64,000 nt of DNA from the NCBI GenBank assembly GCA_016806645.1, contig JACSYO010000535.1, forward strand, positions 942,001-1,006,000, in the 5' to 3' direction. The translations under genes and the position numbers were made by a program. Position 1 is the first letter of the stretch, and the number at the start of each line of letters is the position of its first letter. Source of the stretch: Ophiodon elongatus. Its lineage: Eukaryota > Chordata > Actinopteri > Perciformes > Hexagrammidae. Below, piece by piece: positions 37,790-50,177 of the stretch. Under the pieces are notes generated by a model. It did no database searches. It was not told the DNA's origin and saw nothing but the letters and a program-made list of their open reading frames with translations.

Positions 37790-40700
37790 GCAGATAAGGA
37801 AATCCCCAAAATGTATATCTGTATATCTATGTGTAATATTAATGCAGAGATGTAACAACATAGCCTAGATATTGTTAGATGAAATAGTTTGTGATGAATA
37901 ATGTGAAATGTGTAAAATGAACAAAATGAACCCTTTTTTAATTTGACTTTCCTTGTTTATAGTCACAATTTGGTTATTTCTAAAAACATGACAGAGGCCA
38001 TCCTTGCCTTGTGCTCGTTCGTTAGCAACACTTTGGAGCTGCGTTGGCAGGGTGATAGAAAATGCCCACAAAACACTTCGTCAAGAGAACAGATCCCACC
38101 CTGCAAACGGCATCTGTGGGAGGGTGGATAATGAGTATGCCATGTGTAAAGCCTTAATGTGTTTACATACGCCTAGATTAGAGACGGACCCAATACTTGC
38201 CCCTGCGGTTTCTTAAAGAATCCCTGTGGGCTGCTTGAGTGATTAGCTAGTTTGACTTTTTTTTTCCAGTAGGAGTGTCTAGTGGGATGCTGCAATGGAT
38301 CGATAGGAGTTAGGATGATGAACTGTTGGGGAAATAATTTTTTTAATGTAACCTACCCAATCCTTTTCTATTTAATTGAGTCAGTTTGCTTTGATTAATA
38401 TCCCTATACCCCCACATTTTGTTTTACATATCGTATTACTGCCTCAACCATATCTGACATTCAGAGGCACGCACACCCTGAAGAAAAGAAGAAAAAAAGA
38501 AGCAGTAGGTGTAGGGAGGGCCACTGCCTCGACTTGCAGCTTTAGGACTTCTAGATCAAATCTGTCCCTATTATTTTAGTCACGAAGAGCAAACAGTTGT
38601 TTCAAGCACCGTCAGCAGTTAACAGAATTGCCATTATTTATTTGCTGTGCAGCCACAGAATTCATCTCAACACCTGGAATCTGTCTTTATTTGTCCTGCC
38701 AAGCTCACCTCTCCATGTTTCCTTGGCCGTTCTGCTGGTAATGATACTCGCGGCAGCATTTATCCAGCAGCCAGGAGAAGGGGTGGAGACAGCCGGCTTA
38801 GCAGGCGGCCACAGCGGCAGCGCCGTCATTCCTTACCATCTCCCTTTTGCTTCTTTAGAAATATGTCAGCATCACCCCGGTGATTAGCAGTCAGAATGTG
38901 CTGCGTCTTTGTCCTTGATTTAATGCCAAATCTCCTAAGTAATAACGACTGCACAGGCTCTGTCTCTGAGGGGAAAAAACGGAAAGGAAAGGAAGAGTGG
39001 GCCCTCATCCCTCACTATTATAGTAGCACTGGTTCCCAGCAGGAGCCTTATGAAGCCGCAGTTTGATTTGACATTTTGTGAAAGTTGTTTCTGAAACATG
39101 CCAATCTCCTTGATTTAATATGGCGGGCTGTTGTTCGTCAAGCCCTGGAGCTTATATACAAAGCGTGCGTGCGAGAGGAGCCGAGCAGTATGTGTGTACA
39201 TTCATTATTGATTTTGCTGTGCTGAAATCCATGTTTGCCTATTTGAAATAAACACGTGTAAGCAGACAATTTACAGATATATTTTCAACATTATTGACAC
39301 GCAGAGGCCAGAGAGCAATCCTATCATCAGCTGAGCTTGTTTTAAAATGGAGCCTTCGCACTGATGTAGATTGGTGTCTTTCTGCAGCACAAATGGGAGG
39401 TGAAGACACTAAATTAAGTTTTTGCCGTTGCCTCTCACATTTTAATGAGTTCAGCTGAGGTAACCGCTCGGGTACATAGGTTTCTGTCTTCTGCTTCCTA
39501 TCTTGTTGCCTGTCTCTTATCATTTCTGTAATGGCATTTTCAGCCTTTGTTATAATGTAACAGCACCAGAAGCATTTGTAATCACTGATTACACTCTCTC
39601 AGGTCAGGACGGCTCACTTCATTTGAAGTTAGATGTTCCAGAGGACTAATGCAGCTTTGTGAATGCTTTTGTTGCAGTCTAGTATACAATAATAACAGAG
39701 TGGGGAGAGTCAGAAACTCCATCTACTCAGAACTCTTATTGGTTCCTTTTTTTAACAGAGTCCATTCAGCCTCTCTCTAAGGGATGTCAGGGCGTAGGAG
39801 TACATTTGGCTCTGTGCTCAGACTTTTATTGCGATGCAGAGATCTCTCTGCTGCAGAAGAACAAAGGGTCTTCTACAATAGGCGTACATGGCTGTGGGCT
39901 CAGACCAAAATAAAGAGGAATAAAGTCAATGTATTTTCTTCTAAATATGGGCTCTGTATGGGGACAACTCATATGTTGTACCGATGGTGTCTTTTTGAAT
40001 ATTGATGAATGGGGATTAGACTGGCAGAATCTAACATGTCCTATTATTCAGGGACCGTAGCATTGGGGAGGATTGTGTTTAACGGCTTGTACTTGGTGGA
40101 GTGCCGTCTGGCATTAAGGGCTAATAACCTCCCTTAGACTCAGCACCCCTCTCCCCTCCTTCTCTCCTCCTTCTCTCCTCCCACTGCCTCCATCACCCCA
40201 GTTGTATTTATTATGGGCTGCAAGGCCACGGTGATGAGACGATCAATATTTCTGGGATGATGAGGGAGAACTCATGCAATTTCTCCCTCTCTCTCTGTTC
40301 CTCCCTTGGCAGTGCTTCAGCAGGTAGAGAGATCAAAGCAGAGAGGACCTCTGAGATGCTGTTGGAGGGGAGACAGATGAAGTCCTCTGTGCTGTGTGTC
40401 CTCTAAACACACACACTCCATCACGCTGTCCTATGTCCTTGCTGTGTCCTGATTAAAAAGTTTGACCTGATGTAGTTTATCTCGACAAGAATTAGTGTTA
40501 TTACACTCATTCTGCTGCTGTGGTTGCTGATCTAAACATGGATGGCCTCAGTTAAACTTGAAATGGAAAACGTTGTGTCTATGGAGAATAATAATGTGCC
40601 AAGACATCTTTAAATTCATGTTGAAACAGTTTTTGAAGAGGGATCAGAAATGTGATCATAGATAATCAGGTGCCTTTTTTTGTTTGTTTTTTAAGGTACT

Positions 40701-40798
40701 TTAATGTTGTAGTTCAGGAAGTGTTTACCCACATTTTGTGTTAATACTATATGAATACTAGGTGATGGACAGAGAACATCTAAGAGACAGAAATAATA
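37790..40798. other. Putative first intron of nlgn3
   Basis: No supported exon. A moderately GC-rich patch at about 38740-38920 (GGCGGCCACAGCGGCAGCGC) and a pyrimidine-rich patch at 40141-40195 with tandem CTCCTTCTCT units are the only notable features. The GC-rich patch could be a regulatory element. Confidence 0.45.
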
Positions 40799-40932
40799 GA
40801 GTGCACAGATAACATAATGCTTCAATGAACATATATTTAATTAGGCCAGGTAACTTTTTGAGCGTTCTCTAAAGAAGTTCTTGGTGGTAATTAAATATAT
40901 GTTCATGAGAGCATTATCTAGTGTGCGCACTC
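40799..40932. mobile_element. 134-bp foldback element (MITE-like)
   Basis: The two ends are long imperfect inverted repeats. The left arm runs from GAGTGCACAGATAAC through ATGAACATATATTTAATTA. The right arm runs from TAATTAAATATATGTTCAT through GCATTATCT to GTGCGCACTC. The central part also pairs weakly (AGGTAACTTTTT against AAGAAGTTCTTGG). The whole segment can fold into one hairpin of about 60 bp. No clear target duplication was seen at the edges. A MITE is the simplest reading; a small-RNA precursor is an alternative. Confidence 0.65.
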
Positions 40933-43900
40933 AATTTTTTCCGACTCCCCCATTATGTGCTCCCATTTAATTTTTTTCTTTAAAACCACTTCAAGCATAG
41001 TGGTCACTACAGTGGACAGCTAATCAAAAGCCGTTTTCTTGTTGATGCATGGGCTTTGATGGTTTAGCTGAACATCAGCCACAACAGTGGACACCATTGC
41101 ATCATTCCAGACAATGCCACACACTGGCCAGCTGTTGGAAGTGCAACACAAATTTCTCAAAACCAAGATGGCCGACGGATGGCCAGAAACCGTGAACCCA
41201 GGATCTCTTGCCAAGATTTTGTACTAGATCCTTGCAGGTAAACAACATTTGGGAAAGGCAAGTAACAACTAAGGAGTATCTAAATTGTTAAAGTTTCAAG
41301 TATTTATTTTATATTGAGAGAAAATTGTGATTAATTAATTAAAAAAATTGGGCATTATGCATTGCTGGCTATATTTACTACAATTAATACTATTACTGCA
41401 ACTTTGTTCTTGAAAATACTGTTTTTGGCTGTAAATCAATTGATTTATGTTATTATTTATTGTAGTTTTTGTAACAAAAACAATATTTAAACAATATTTA
41501 TTTCTATATAGAGCTCAATATGGGACGCTACAAAGCAGCTGAGAAGTCAAAAGCGAGCTTCAACATTTTTTATAGTTTTCACCTAAATTCATCATAATGT
41601 ATGAATGAAAGGGTTTCAAACTATATTCTCAATGTTACTGAACATAGAAACATAGGACTTTCCCGGATGATGCAACGATCCTATTCATGTATGTAATTGC
41701 CAATATTATATCAAATTTGTTTCTGAGAATTCCTGTTTTGTCCGTAATTTTGGCACAGAGGATAGGTCAAAACATTACAATACCCAAGAGCCTTGGCTGC
41801 TGTTGCCATGGAGAGGAGGCCAGTCTGGGGCATGAAATAGAGCAGCTGCAAAATCAAAATGCTTCGTCATTACAGTTAAGAGTGAATTAATTTAAGCTTA
41901 ATAAATTATATTTAGCTTAGAGCTAAATATTAGCTTTTTAGTTTAGAGATGCACCTTGGGAGTCGTAGTTAACTTTCCCCTCAAAGTTTTTATGTACACA
42001 GGCTTGTACTTTCGACTTTCTATCAAAGATCTGGATATGTTCTTAATCTCTTTTTACTAATGATTTTGACTGGAGAATTTCATGCTGTCTATGAGAAAAA
42101 TAAATGGGACTTTTACTTCCAGAACCAGCTTCATGATCATTTAATAGTTTATAGTCCTGTTTATACTGAAAAGTGTTTCCAATATTTAGTCATTGAAATA
42201 CGGAAAATAGGATTTTGATAGAAATGGAGTGGATGTAAATGGGTGGATTTATCCGAAAACCCTCTCAGTATAATGCAATAGAATTCAACAGCACAACAAA
42301 CTACAGCTTCTAAAATGACCATAAAGTTTAATCTACACTTCTCTAAAACAGTTTCAACAAAAGCTTAACATTACTGTATAACCTTCATGTAGGTGGGATT
42401 TATTGCAGGACTTTTGTATTAAACAGAATTAGTTAGGTGTAGCCAATAAACTGGCAGCAGAGTGCATTATATGGTAATATATTATTGGTTGTGTTTTGTG
42501 GTGTTTGTAGGTGTTTTCTTGTTGAGCAGTGTGTTTTCTTATAAAGGTCCAGGTTCAAGCATTTCACTCTAGCAGAGGCTGTAAATGTTGTGGTATGTGG
42601 CACTGATCAATGCTATATGTCTTTAACAATATATATTTATCTTTTAACAATATAGTTCATATAGTATTTGAAGCATGGGATATGGCAGTAACGTCTGCTA
42701 GGTTTTCCACTCCTGCTACACGGATCCTAGTGAGCACGGAAGGGACTTTGTCAATGTGACTTTTCTGCATTTCGAAGCCTTTGGCAGCCCCCAGCAATGC
42801 ATGCCTTTTAGTCCCTGGATTGGATATGGATGGCTTTTCATGTATTATGACTTAGCAGGTGCTCGGTGTGGCCTAGTCTCTGAGGAATAGTCCAACACAC
42901 ATTTCGTTTGCACAAGTATCAGTGAAGGTGGGCTCATCCGCAGTATTTACAATATTTACTGTATGGGAGGGCTTACATGTACAACTTCCAACGGCAGGCT
43001 TTCGGTTGATCAAAGTCTGCAGCAAATGTGAAAGCTGCCTAGCGATAACAACACCACCAGGAATGTCGGGATTGTTTTCTATCAGTGGTTAGTGGCCCTC
43101 CAATGGCTGCTGGTATATTATAAATCATTTACACAGTCATTTTGGAATGCAATATCCTCCTCTAAATGCTGGCTTTTCTTCTCCATTTTTATTAGAGCAA
43201 ATACTGCAGCAGGCACACAAGGCTGAGGGGGACCCTAAGCCACAGAAATTGAAAATTGATCAGGCAGTGTGGGAAGGTGTTGTCACTGGCACCACAGGTT
43301 CACCCTGGGACTGTTGATTAGCATTTACAGTGCTGTCGCTGGAGGTACCTGTGCTGCCTGTAGCTACATCCTCCCTTCTCCTGTTCATCCCAAAAAGAGA
43401 TCTGTTGTAGGAGCAAGAAGTGAGATGACATTTATACTCTACCTTGTTCATATCTATACCATGGGGAAATGCTGCATGACATTAAGCAGGGCATGTCTTT
43501 TTTTATCCTGTTATTATGTGCTTGTGTATGACTCCTGCTGATGGGTTTTAGCAGTGCTTTTCCTGTAAATGTAGATAATCTTAAAGGAGCCGTTCATATT
43601 GGCCTAATATCCATTCCTCATGTGTTTTCAAGGGACGTGATGGGTGGACAAAATCCACAGTCCTATCTCTGTGCAAATATACATTCTAAAATTAATCTGC
43701 GGTTATTATGAGGCTTCAGCACTCTGAGTTAGTTGAATCAAGTGGGTGTCTTTTAAGTATAAAACCCTCTCTCTTTGTTACTATTCTCCCACTGCAGCTC
43801 AACAGGAAAAGTTTAACACGGTCTGTTAAAAGAGAAACTAAAAAGGCTGTAACTTTGGACGATACCCACTTGATTTGACTCATTCAGACTGCAGAATTCT

Positions 43901-43980
43901 CATATTCGCTTCAGATAAACTTTTAGAGATATTTTTTTCACTGTCCCCCATCACTTCCATTGGAAGCATGTGAAGCCAAG
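40933..43980. other. Putative first intron of nlgn3, repeat-like stretch
   Basis: No supported exon. The part from about 41000 to 42000 has the look of dispersed repeat DNA (AAACCAAGATGGCCGACGG, CTGTTGCCATGGAGAGGAGG, CCTTGGGAGTCGTAGTT) but I cannot assign a family. A 10-bp palindrome ATATTTAGCT-TAG-AGCTAAATAT lies at 41908-41930. Confidence 0.4.
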
Positions 43981-44640
43981 TTCACACTACACGACCCTCA
44001 AAGTCGTCGGGTCACTGTACTGTTCACACTACACATGCTGTCTAGTAATCGGGAGTCTTTCAGTCGTTGGGGTTTTCACACTACATGACTGACCGGCGAC
44101 AGAAGGTCACATGCTACAAGATCTTTCACCAGGAGGAATCCCCAATGAGTATGTCTGGCCTCCAAACTACGTATTATCACAAAAACACGCTCGAAAAGTG
44201 ACACAGGGGTAGTGTAGTCGCTGTTGATGATGTTGTCTTCCGCACACTTCTTTCCTTTTTCCCTTCTGTAGATCAGTCACTGAGTTATGAAAACATCCAA
44301 CACCCTTATGTGCAACTTTGGTCCGTAATGCAAATGCAGCACATACAGTAAATGTCCTACTGTTACAGTCAACCCCTTTGCCAGGATTCCCCTCAACCCG
44401 TGTCTCGTGCTCTCAGGTCCAGATACTCAGCATGGTAGATATCTGGATTGTGTCTGCGATGCACCGAGGCTCTCAGCTCGCATCTTTGCTGTTCAGTTCA
44501 CACATAGCACTCGAGCGCCGATGTGCGAGCGCCGAGTCAATGGATATTTGGCTTTAATCTGGGGCTTTTGACCGGGAGATCAAAAAACTGTCGGCAAGCG
44601 GAAAATCCTGGCTTAATTTGTGCAGCGTGATCTAGACACA
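43981..44640. mobile_element. Non-autonomous DNA-transposon-like repeat
   Basis: TTCACACTACA occurs three times, at 43981, 44023 and 44075. Each copy is followed by a related CGAC/TGAC segment and separated by AAGTCGTCGGGTCAC or AGTCGTTGGGG. This reiterated subterminal pattern is typical of a fish MITE family I have seen but cannot name. The body continues through CAAACTACGTATTATCACAA and may end near GCAGCGTGATCTAG. Only the left end is clear; the right limit is approximate and no matching inverted terminus was found. Confidence 0.55.
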
Positions 44641-45087
44641 AGGAGGGGATCTTTTAATGGTCAATATACACAGGAGGAAATATTACAGCTAACCTGTATT
44701 AGTGTTCATAGTGGCATCTGACGTTTGTTTTATGACAGAAGCAACATTGTGAACCTATTCTTAAACTATTAGCGTACTCGTTGGCCTTTGAAGTAGAGAA
44801 TAATTCCCAACTGTCAGTTGAAGCCTTTCACATATCACTTGTCCTATCAGCATTATTAGGAACATCTTGACAAGTTGCCCAGCAGTTAATTGCAATATCC
44901 AAGTCAAAGGCAGCTTCTTGATTATGTGGATTGATGATGAAGCTCTGTCATGTTTATGTGAGCTGTTTAATGTTATACCAGAGAAGAACTCCACAAGTCA
45001 ATAAAACTGACTGACTAGAAATGGTAGCTGCAAACTGGTGGGCTGTCAGGGACATGTCATTAATTTTCCTGTCCTCTTCTCTTGCAG
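44641..45087 (+). other. End of the intron before the nlgn3 start exon
   Basis: About 450 nt of non-coding DNA ends in a pyrimidine tract and acceptor, TTTCCTGTCCTCTTCTCTTGCAG, with AG at 45086-45087. No further feature was recognised. Confidence 0.7.
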
Positions 45088-45325
45088 CACGGGATAGAAG
45101 ATCTGACGAGCGGAGAGAGGACCGTGAATAAGGAACTCGCTGCGGAGCGGAGCTGCGTAACTGTGACTGCTTCTCCTCGTCTGCAAGCCGGCGGGCTCCA
45201 GTGTCCCAGCTGATGACTGTCCCTCAGGTGGCTGGACTGCAGGGCTGAGAGGGACGTTTTTGCTGAGGGGGGTTTGCCCCGGCTTGTATGTTGGTCAATT
45301 ACAGTCGCACTCGCTCTCAAGGACC
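45088..45325 (+). other. nlgn3: nlgn3 5' untranslated region in the start exon
   Basis: This is the non-coding part of the first coding exon. It is GC-rich and contains two upstream ATGs. One opens an 11-codon frame (45213-45248). The other, at 45288, opens a 43-codon frame that overlaps the main start in a different frame. The exon start is set by the strong acceptor at 45087; it would only be wrong if transcription started inside the exon. Confidence 0.7.
45213..45248 (+). other. Upstream ORF 1 in the nlgn3 leader
   Basis: ATG to TGA, 11 codons (MTVPQVAGLQG), ends 77 nt before the main start. It lies wholly in the leader and could lower or regulate translation. Function is inferred from position only. 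Confidence 0.4.
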
Positions 45326-45419
45326 ATGTGGTTCTCTCCAAGGAGAGGTCGTCTCCCCTCGCAGAACTGGCATGGTGCCCGCAGCTGCACCAGTTTCAAT
45401 GTGTCCTTGTGGGTGTTGA
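45288..45419 (+). other. Upstream ORF 2 overlapping the nlgn3 start
   Basis: ATG at 45288 has a weak context (T at -3, T at +4) and its 43-codon frame runs past the main ATG to a stop at 45417. Ribosomes that start here would miss the nlgn3 start, so leaky scanning would be needed for expression. Confidence 0.4.
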
Positions 45420-45797
45420 GTTTTTGTTGGTGCTTTCCGGCCGTGGGAGGTCAGAACTACCACCCCACCGTGAACACGCAGTATGGCAAACTTCGAGGGG
45501 TGAGGGTGCCCCTGCCCAGTGAGATTCTTGGGCCGGTGGACCAGTATCTGGGGGTTCCATACGCCGCCTCCCCAGTGGGAGAAAAACGGTTTATGCCCCC
45601 GGAGCCTCCTTCCTCCTGGTCAGGGATCAAGAACGCCACTCACTTTGCTCCTGTCTGCCCCCAAAATATTCACAACGCTGTGCCAGAGATCATGATGCCT
45701 ATATGGTTCACCTTCAACCTGGATATAGTTACTACGTACATACAGGATCAACACGAGGATTGTCTTTATCTAAACATCTATGTTCCAACTGAGGATG
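45326..45797 (+). CDS. nlgn3: Neuroligin-3, coding exon 1 (signal peptide and N-terminal esterase-like domain)
   Basis: The exon encodes residues 1-157 and the first base of codon 158 of a postsynaptic neurexin-binding adhesion protein. The start ATG has ACC before it. Residues about 24-41 are hydrophobic (signal peptide), with the mature chain beginning near QNYHPTVNT. The esterase-like domain begins with TVNTQYGKLRGVRVPLPS, then GPVDQYLGVPYAASPVGEKR, the family signature start. N103 (NAT) is a likely glycosylation site. C111 and C146 (EDCLYLN) correspond to the first conserved disulfide of neuroligins. The exon ends at GAGGATG|GTGAGT (donor at 45798, phase 1). Residues PSEILGPVDQYLGVPYA and VCPQNIHNAVPE match neuroligin-3 best from memory; the choice between nlgn3a and nlgn3b cannot be made here. 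Confidence 0.95.
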
Positions 45798-46888
45798 GTG
45801 AGTGCGTCGAGTAAACAGGATGAAACCAAACTTCTCCTCCTACTATTCTGTCTCTTGCCTCCTTCTCGCTCTGTCTTTCCTCTTAAATTTTGTGTCAACT
45901 CTGTATTTTGCGCGGAGCATGACCTGTTGTCTGGCGCATGCTGTGTCTGTGTCCATCATCTCAACCTCCCATCTTGACTTGATCCTTCATTTAGTCTTTT
46001 CATCAACTCTCCCTTTCCATGCCACTGTTAGAGGTTCCTCTTTTGATGACTAAATGACTTATTAATATGACCAAAAAAGGGAAAAAAAATCTAATCATAC
46101 AAAGAGCAGATTGGAAATACTTGGTGCACTTTCCTACCCTCACTGTCTTGACTGTTCTGGGGATACTAGCCATTAGCGATTAGTAGCCTGCCTCATAAGT
46201 GAATGATCTACTACTGTAGGGTTGGTGAAATATTCTGTCTGGTACACGAGAGGCCTGTGGCATCAGCCTGACCTATGTAAGACCCTTTACTCTCCTTGCT
46301 TCATCCGGTTTGTCCTTGCACAAAGCTAAAAGCAAGAGCAGGTTTTGTGCAAAAGGCAAACAATAGATTGGGCTCCACTGTGACTCAAAGTCTCACAAGT
46401 TTCAGATGTCTTGATGTTGACTCTTTTAAATGGCCACCATTATTTCACCACTTGAAGGAGACCCACACAGGAAAAAAAAGGCTTGAAATGTTAAGTGCTC
46501 TGAGAATCAAATGGGCAATGTCAAATAACACTCTCACTTATCAGATTACAATGCAAACTGCAAAACGTTGGAAATGTGGCCTCTCTGCCTACTGTGTGGT
46601 TGTAATGGGTCTTAAATAGAAGTGCATGTGAATATGGGCTTCCTGTGTCCCAGGATGCAGCAAATTCATTCCACCATTTTGGAATATTTCTGCAGCAACA
46701 CCCCAGTTACTTTCTCAACAGGTCCTCTGTTGTTGTTCTTGTTGTTGATGATGACTGGGAGGGCGGGAGGAGGAGGGTGAAGAGGGTGAAGAGAGGGGGG
46801 GGTCTGACTCAGTCTGAGTTTTTGCATGTCACATGCGATCTTTTCCAGAGCTCTCTGTTATTTTGTAGTTTTTCCATTCATTTTACAG
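45798..46888 (+). other. nlgn3: nlgn3 intron between the start exon and cassette A1
   Basis: A 1,091-nt GT-AG intron. It contains a TGCATG (Rbfox-type) motif at 46823, 60 nt before exon A1, and G-rich runs near 46754-46802. The acceptor TTTCCATTCATTTTACAG is strong. Retention would add a stop codon within six codons. Confidence 0.85.
46823..46828 (+). promoter_or_regulatory. Rbfox-type splicing motif upstream of exon A1
   Basis: TGCATG in TTTTTGCATGTC, 60 nt before the A1 exon. Rbfox proteins bound upstream of an exon usually favour skipping, so this predicts neuronal repression of A1. A single hexamer can occur by chance. Confidence 0.4.
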
Positions 46889-46948
46889 TCAAAAGAATAT
46901 CCAAGGAATGTGCCAGGAAACCCAACAAGAAAATGTGTAGAAAAGGAG
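46889..46948 (+). CDS. nlgn3: Neuroligin-3 cassette exon A1 (splice site A)
   Basis: A 60-nt, phase 1-1 exon that reads, after the G of the start exon, VKRISKECARKPNKKMCRKG. This is a near match to the A1 insert of mammalian NLGN3 as I remember it, with a Met where mammals have Ile. It is strongly basic and has two cysteines that can pair with each other. The acceptor is ...TTTTACAG and the donor GTATGT. Because both ends are phase 1, inclusion or skipping keeps the frame. It joins the next included exon (A2 or the exon at 63599) through a shared Gly or Asp codon. In neuroligins the A inserts lie on the surface of the esterase-like domain and tune partner binding. Confidence 0.93.
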
Positions 46949-47180
46949 GTATGTAAAAAAAAAAGAAGAGAAAAAGAGAAAGCCAACACGGAACGAAAGA
47001 AAGGAATTGAGAGAGTGAAAGAGAGAGGAGAGTGATGGGTGCATCCTTCCAAAGCCGCCAATATCACCACCTGTCAACTCCCAAATCAAAGTGCTAATTG
47101 GGATGAACGTGGGACTTGTGACTCAGATCAACCTTGACATGAGTGTGAGAGATGAGCGAGTGGTTGTGTTGCACGTGTAA

Positions 47181-47215
<35 letters not shown>

Positions 47216-47275
47216 TGTGTGTGTGTGGGTGTGTGCGTACGCATGCTGGAGTGTGGTTTTGCTGTGTGTGTGTGT
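47181..47275. repeat. (GT)n tracts
   Basis: A main GT tract at 47181-47235 and a second short one near 47262-47276, separated by GCGTACGCATGCTGG. It is polymorphism-prone. Confidence 0.95.
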
Positions 47276-48688
47276 GTCAAGAAGCAAAAATGCAGGTCTC
47301 TAAATAAATAATGACGCGTTGTCAAACAATAGATCATGATGTCTGAGAATAACATCTATTTTATTTCTTTTGTTACATGATTGTATGGCTTGTTCATGTT
47401 TAAAGTGTAATCATCTTAATTCAAATACAACTGTTGATTAAATCAGAGGCATGAGTGCTGCTTTGATACGCTAGAAGATAAAATTTGACTTGGTATGCAA
47501 AGAACTTTAGTCATGTTTCAGACGGCTCTGACAGCACTTAAGACACCAGCTTATTGGAAGTATTTGTCAAACATGACACCTGAAAGCGTCGTAGCCTCAG
47601 CAGTTGATTAAATTTACACTAAAAAGTGGAGGGCCACATCTCTCTTGAATTTATGATTCACAATTGTTCAAATAGGAGCTGGTGGGGTATTTTATTGGCA
47701 TGACAGCTTTCATCTATCCATGTGGCAAATGCTCACAGCCACGTAGAAACACAGTCCAATTTCATTAGCAGCAGCTAAAATATCACTGTTGGTAACAACA
47801 GAGGGCTAATTCTCTCAGCCTGCCTGAAGGCAACAGAGGACCTTACGAGTAGCCTTAAGACGAAGAGCATGTCTCGCTCCTGAGTAAAGATTCTGTTTCA
47901 GCTGCGAGACCTCTGCTGATTTCCACGGAGGCAGAAGGCAGCTATTGGCCTCACTCTGTGCGCTCATACATTCTGCTTTGGTAAAGCAATTTTGTTAGAG
48001 AAAGACTGGCCCTCCAGGCACATCTGCTTCCGAATTAGTCCCAGTTGTGGAATATACACAGAAATATCTCTTTAATATTCCCCTTCCACTTGGATTTTTT
48101 TCAATTATCTCCCCCATGTTTCGTAATGAGAAAATGGTTTATCATAAGTTTTATATGTTGGTTTTGTGACACATTATTGTGCAGAAAGATGATTGTTGCA
48201 TAGTTCCTCTATCGCTTTAGACACAAAGGTTGCTGGAAACTCTCTTTTTATTTCAATTGCACCGTTTTTTTTAACCTGCTTCTACTAATCTTGTCTTATG
48301 TTGAATTAGCAGTGCAAATGAAGAATAATTTATCCTTCTTAGGCAAAGCAAGCACTGCCTTATCCATTGGTTTTGGTTAAATGTTTCCAACAAGAAAGTT
48401 AAATTCTTGTTTGACAAATTCAGCCTGAATCGGGAATAACTTCTCTCATTAAATATTTTAATTTCAATAGTTGAATCAGATCCATATAATTGGTAATACA
48501 ATTAGGGGTATATGTTTTCTATTAAACGTTTTGCAATGCTTTCAATAGAGATCTGTATACAGCAGTAGAGTCATACACACACTGTGCATATTCAGTACTA
48601 ATAATGCCTCCACTACCAATTCTGCAATCCGTATATCTATGAATGCATGGCATTTGACTATTGATGAAACGGTTGTGTAATGGTTGTT

Positions 48689-48701
48689 GTTGCCAAGCAA
48701 C
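48689..48701. promoter_or_regulatory. X-box-like palindrome in the nlgn3 intron
   Basis: GTTGCCAAGCAAC, with perfect arms GTTGC/GCAAC, is the third exact match in the window to the 13-nt RFX-type pattern. It lies in the A1-A2 intron and could mark an intronic enhancer. Confidence 0.4.
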
Positions 48702-50177
48702 AGTATGCAGTTGTGATAGGAGTGGAGTAAATGGCCCTCTTACCTGGTGTGAAGCACCTTTGTTGCACTGGTGATGCTTATCAAGTGAGAAAGATACTGT
48801 ATGTCAGCCACGGACCTTGTAAAATGCATCACACGTGATTCTTCTGTTTTATGAGACAAGAAGCCAGTCTGCGATGATTTGTACAGTGTAGAGCTTGTGT
48901 AAATCTAGAAGAGTGGTGGTAAGAATATATATGTAGAATTTGGTTTTGAAGAAATAATTCTCATCTCACTTAGAGATTGAAAATGATTGAGAAAGTCTGC
49001 CTTATAGATCCTGTGCTATTACCATCCTACTGGGCATTGTGAAGCCACTTAATGCGCTGATATCAAAGATGTGGATAATTTTCCTCCATTAAACAGGAGG
49101 AAAGCTCTTAAACCACACAGTAGTGCCCGACAAGAGATCAAAGACACACTCATTCTGAAAATAATGGAAGATTCAAGACAAAATTATAGTAGATGTAACT
49201 ATTTTCAGTATGGTTGGTTAGTATTCAGAGCTAGGGTTTGTTGTGCGGCTAATATTGCTTGTGCAAAATCAACAGAGCCTTGCTCTTTGTTCAGAAACAA
49301 ATTATTGTTTGCACTGACTAAAATGCAATTTTGAGAATGGCTGTCCCTTCCCCCTGCTAGACTAGTGCTGCACCGTGTGTCCAAGATGTCCTCACAGGTA
49401 GTCTCATTTGCAAGATCAGCACCGAAGCTCAATGCTCCCTCTGAAGTGGCCTTATGATGTGCACACAGGGCACAGAGCAGCAGACACTGGAGCCTTGGTT
49501 TTATCACTCAGTCATTTTCTCTTCTCTGAGTCAGAGTGAATGGAGTGAAGAGAGGGGTAATGATGTGCGGGGACACAGCTAAGCACTATTCAGCCTCAGA
49601 GTGCTGGATTGGCTCGAGACAGGTCAATTTGGCGAGGACGCAACCTGATGAGGTCAATCTTTATCTTTAAAAAAGGTTTACATTGTTAAGTTGATTGACA
49701 GACTTTAAAAGAGATCTGTAAAGTCACGCGCTTTTGATGAGATCATTGAGGTCCCGGTGATAAGGTGCACTCACTGTGCTGCATGCTGCCCTTTTATGCA
49801 ATATGAAAATTATTTTCTACAGGGTTTTACAGCATGTCTCGTTCACCGCCCCTCACCCTCTTGTAAAAAATGTCCTGAGAGTCCTTCAACCTGGTCTCTC
49901 TGAATAACACAGCCTCCGAGAGACACTCAAATCACACTTCCTGACTCCTAAAATCATCCCTCATCATGAGTCTATTTGAGATAAGTGCAACAAAATCTGT
50001 TGTACATTTTGGCTTGATTTGGACCACTCAAATATCATTCTTATGCAGCCCTCACAGGCAGCAGGCTGCCATGTGTTACGCAGCCCGGTGCCAGTACTGA
50101 ACAGCCCCATCAGTTGCCAAACCTGTAGATTAAGTATCCCAGAGCACAAACACTGGAACATTTTTTCATCTTAACAG

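Noticed and set aside
41804..41817. GTTGCCATGGAGAG as a further X-box
   Set aside because: Only the left half-site fits, and the surrounding sequence looks like dispersed repeat DNA.
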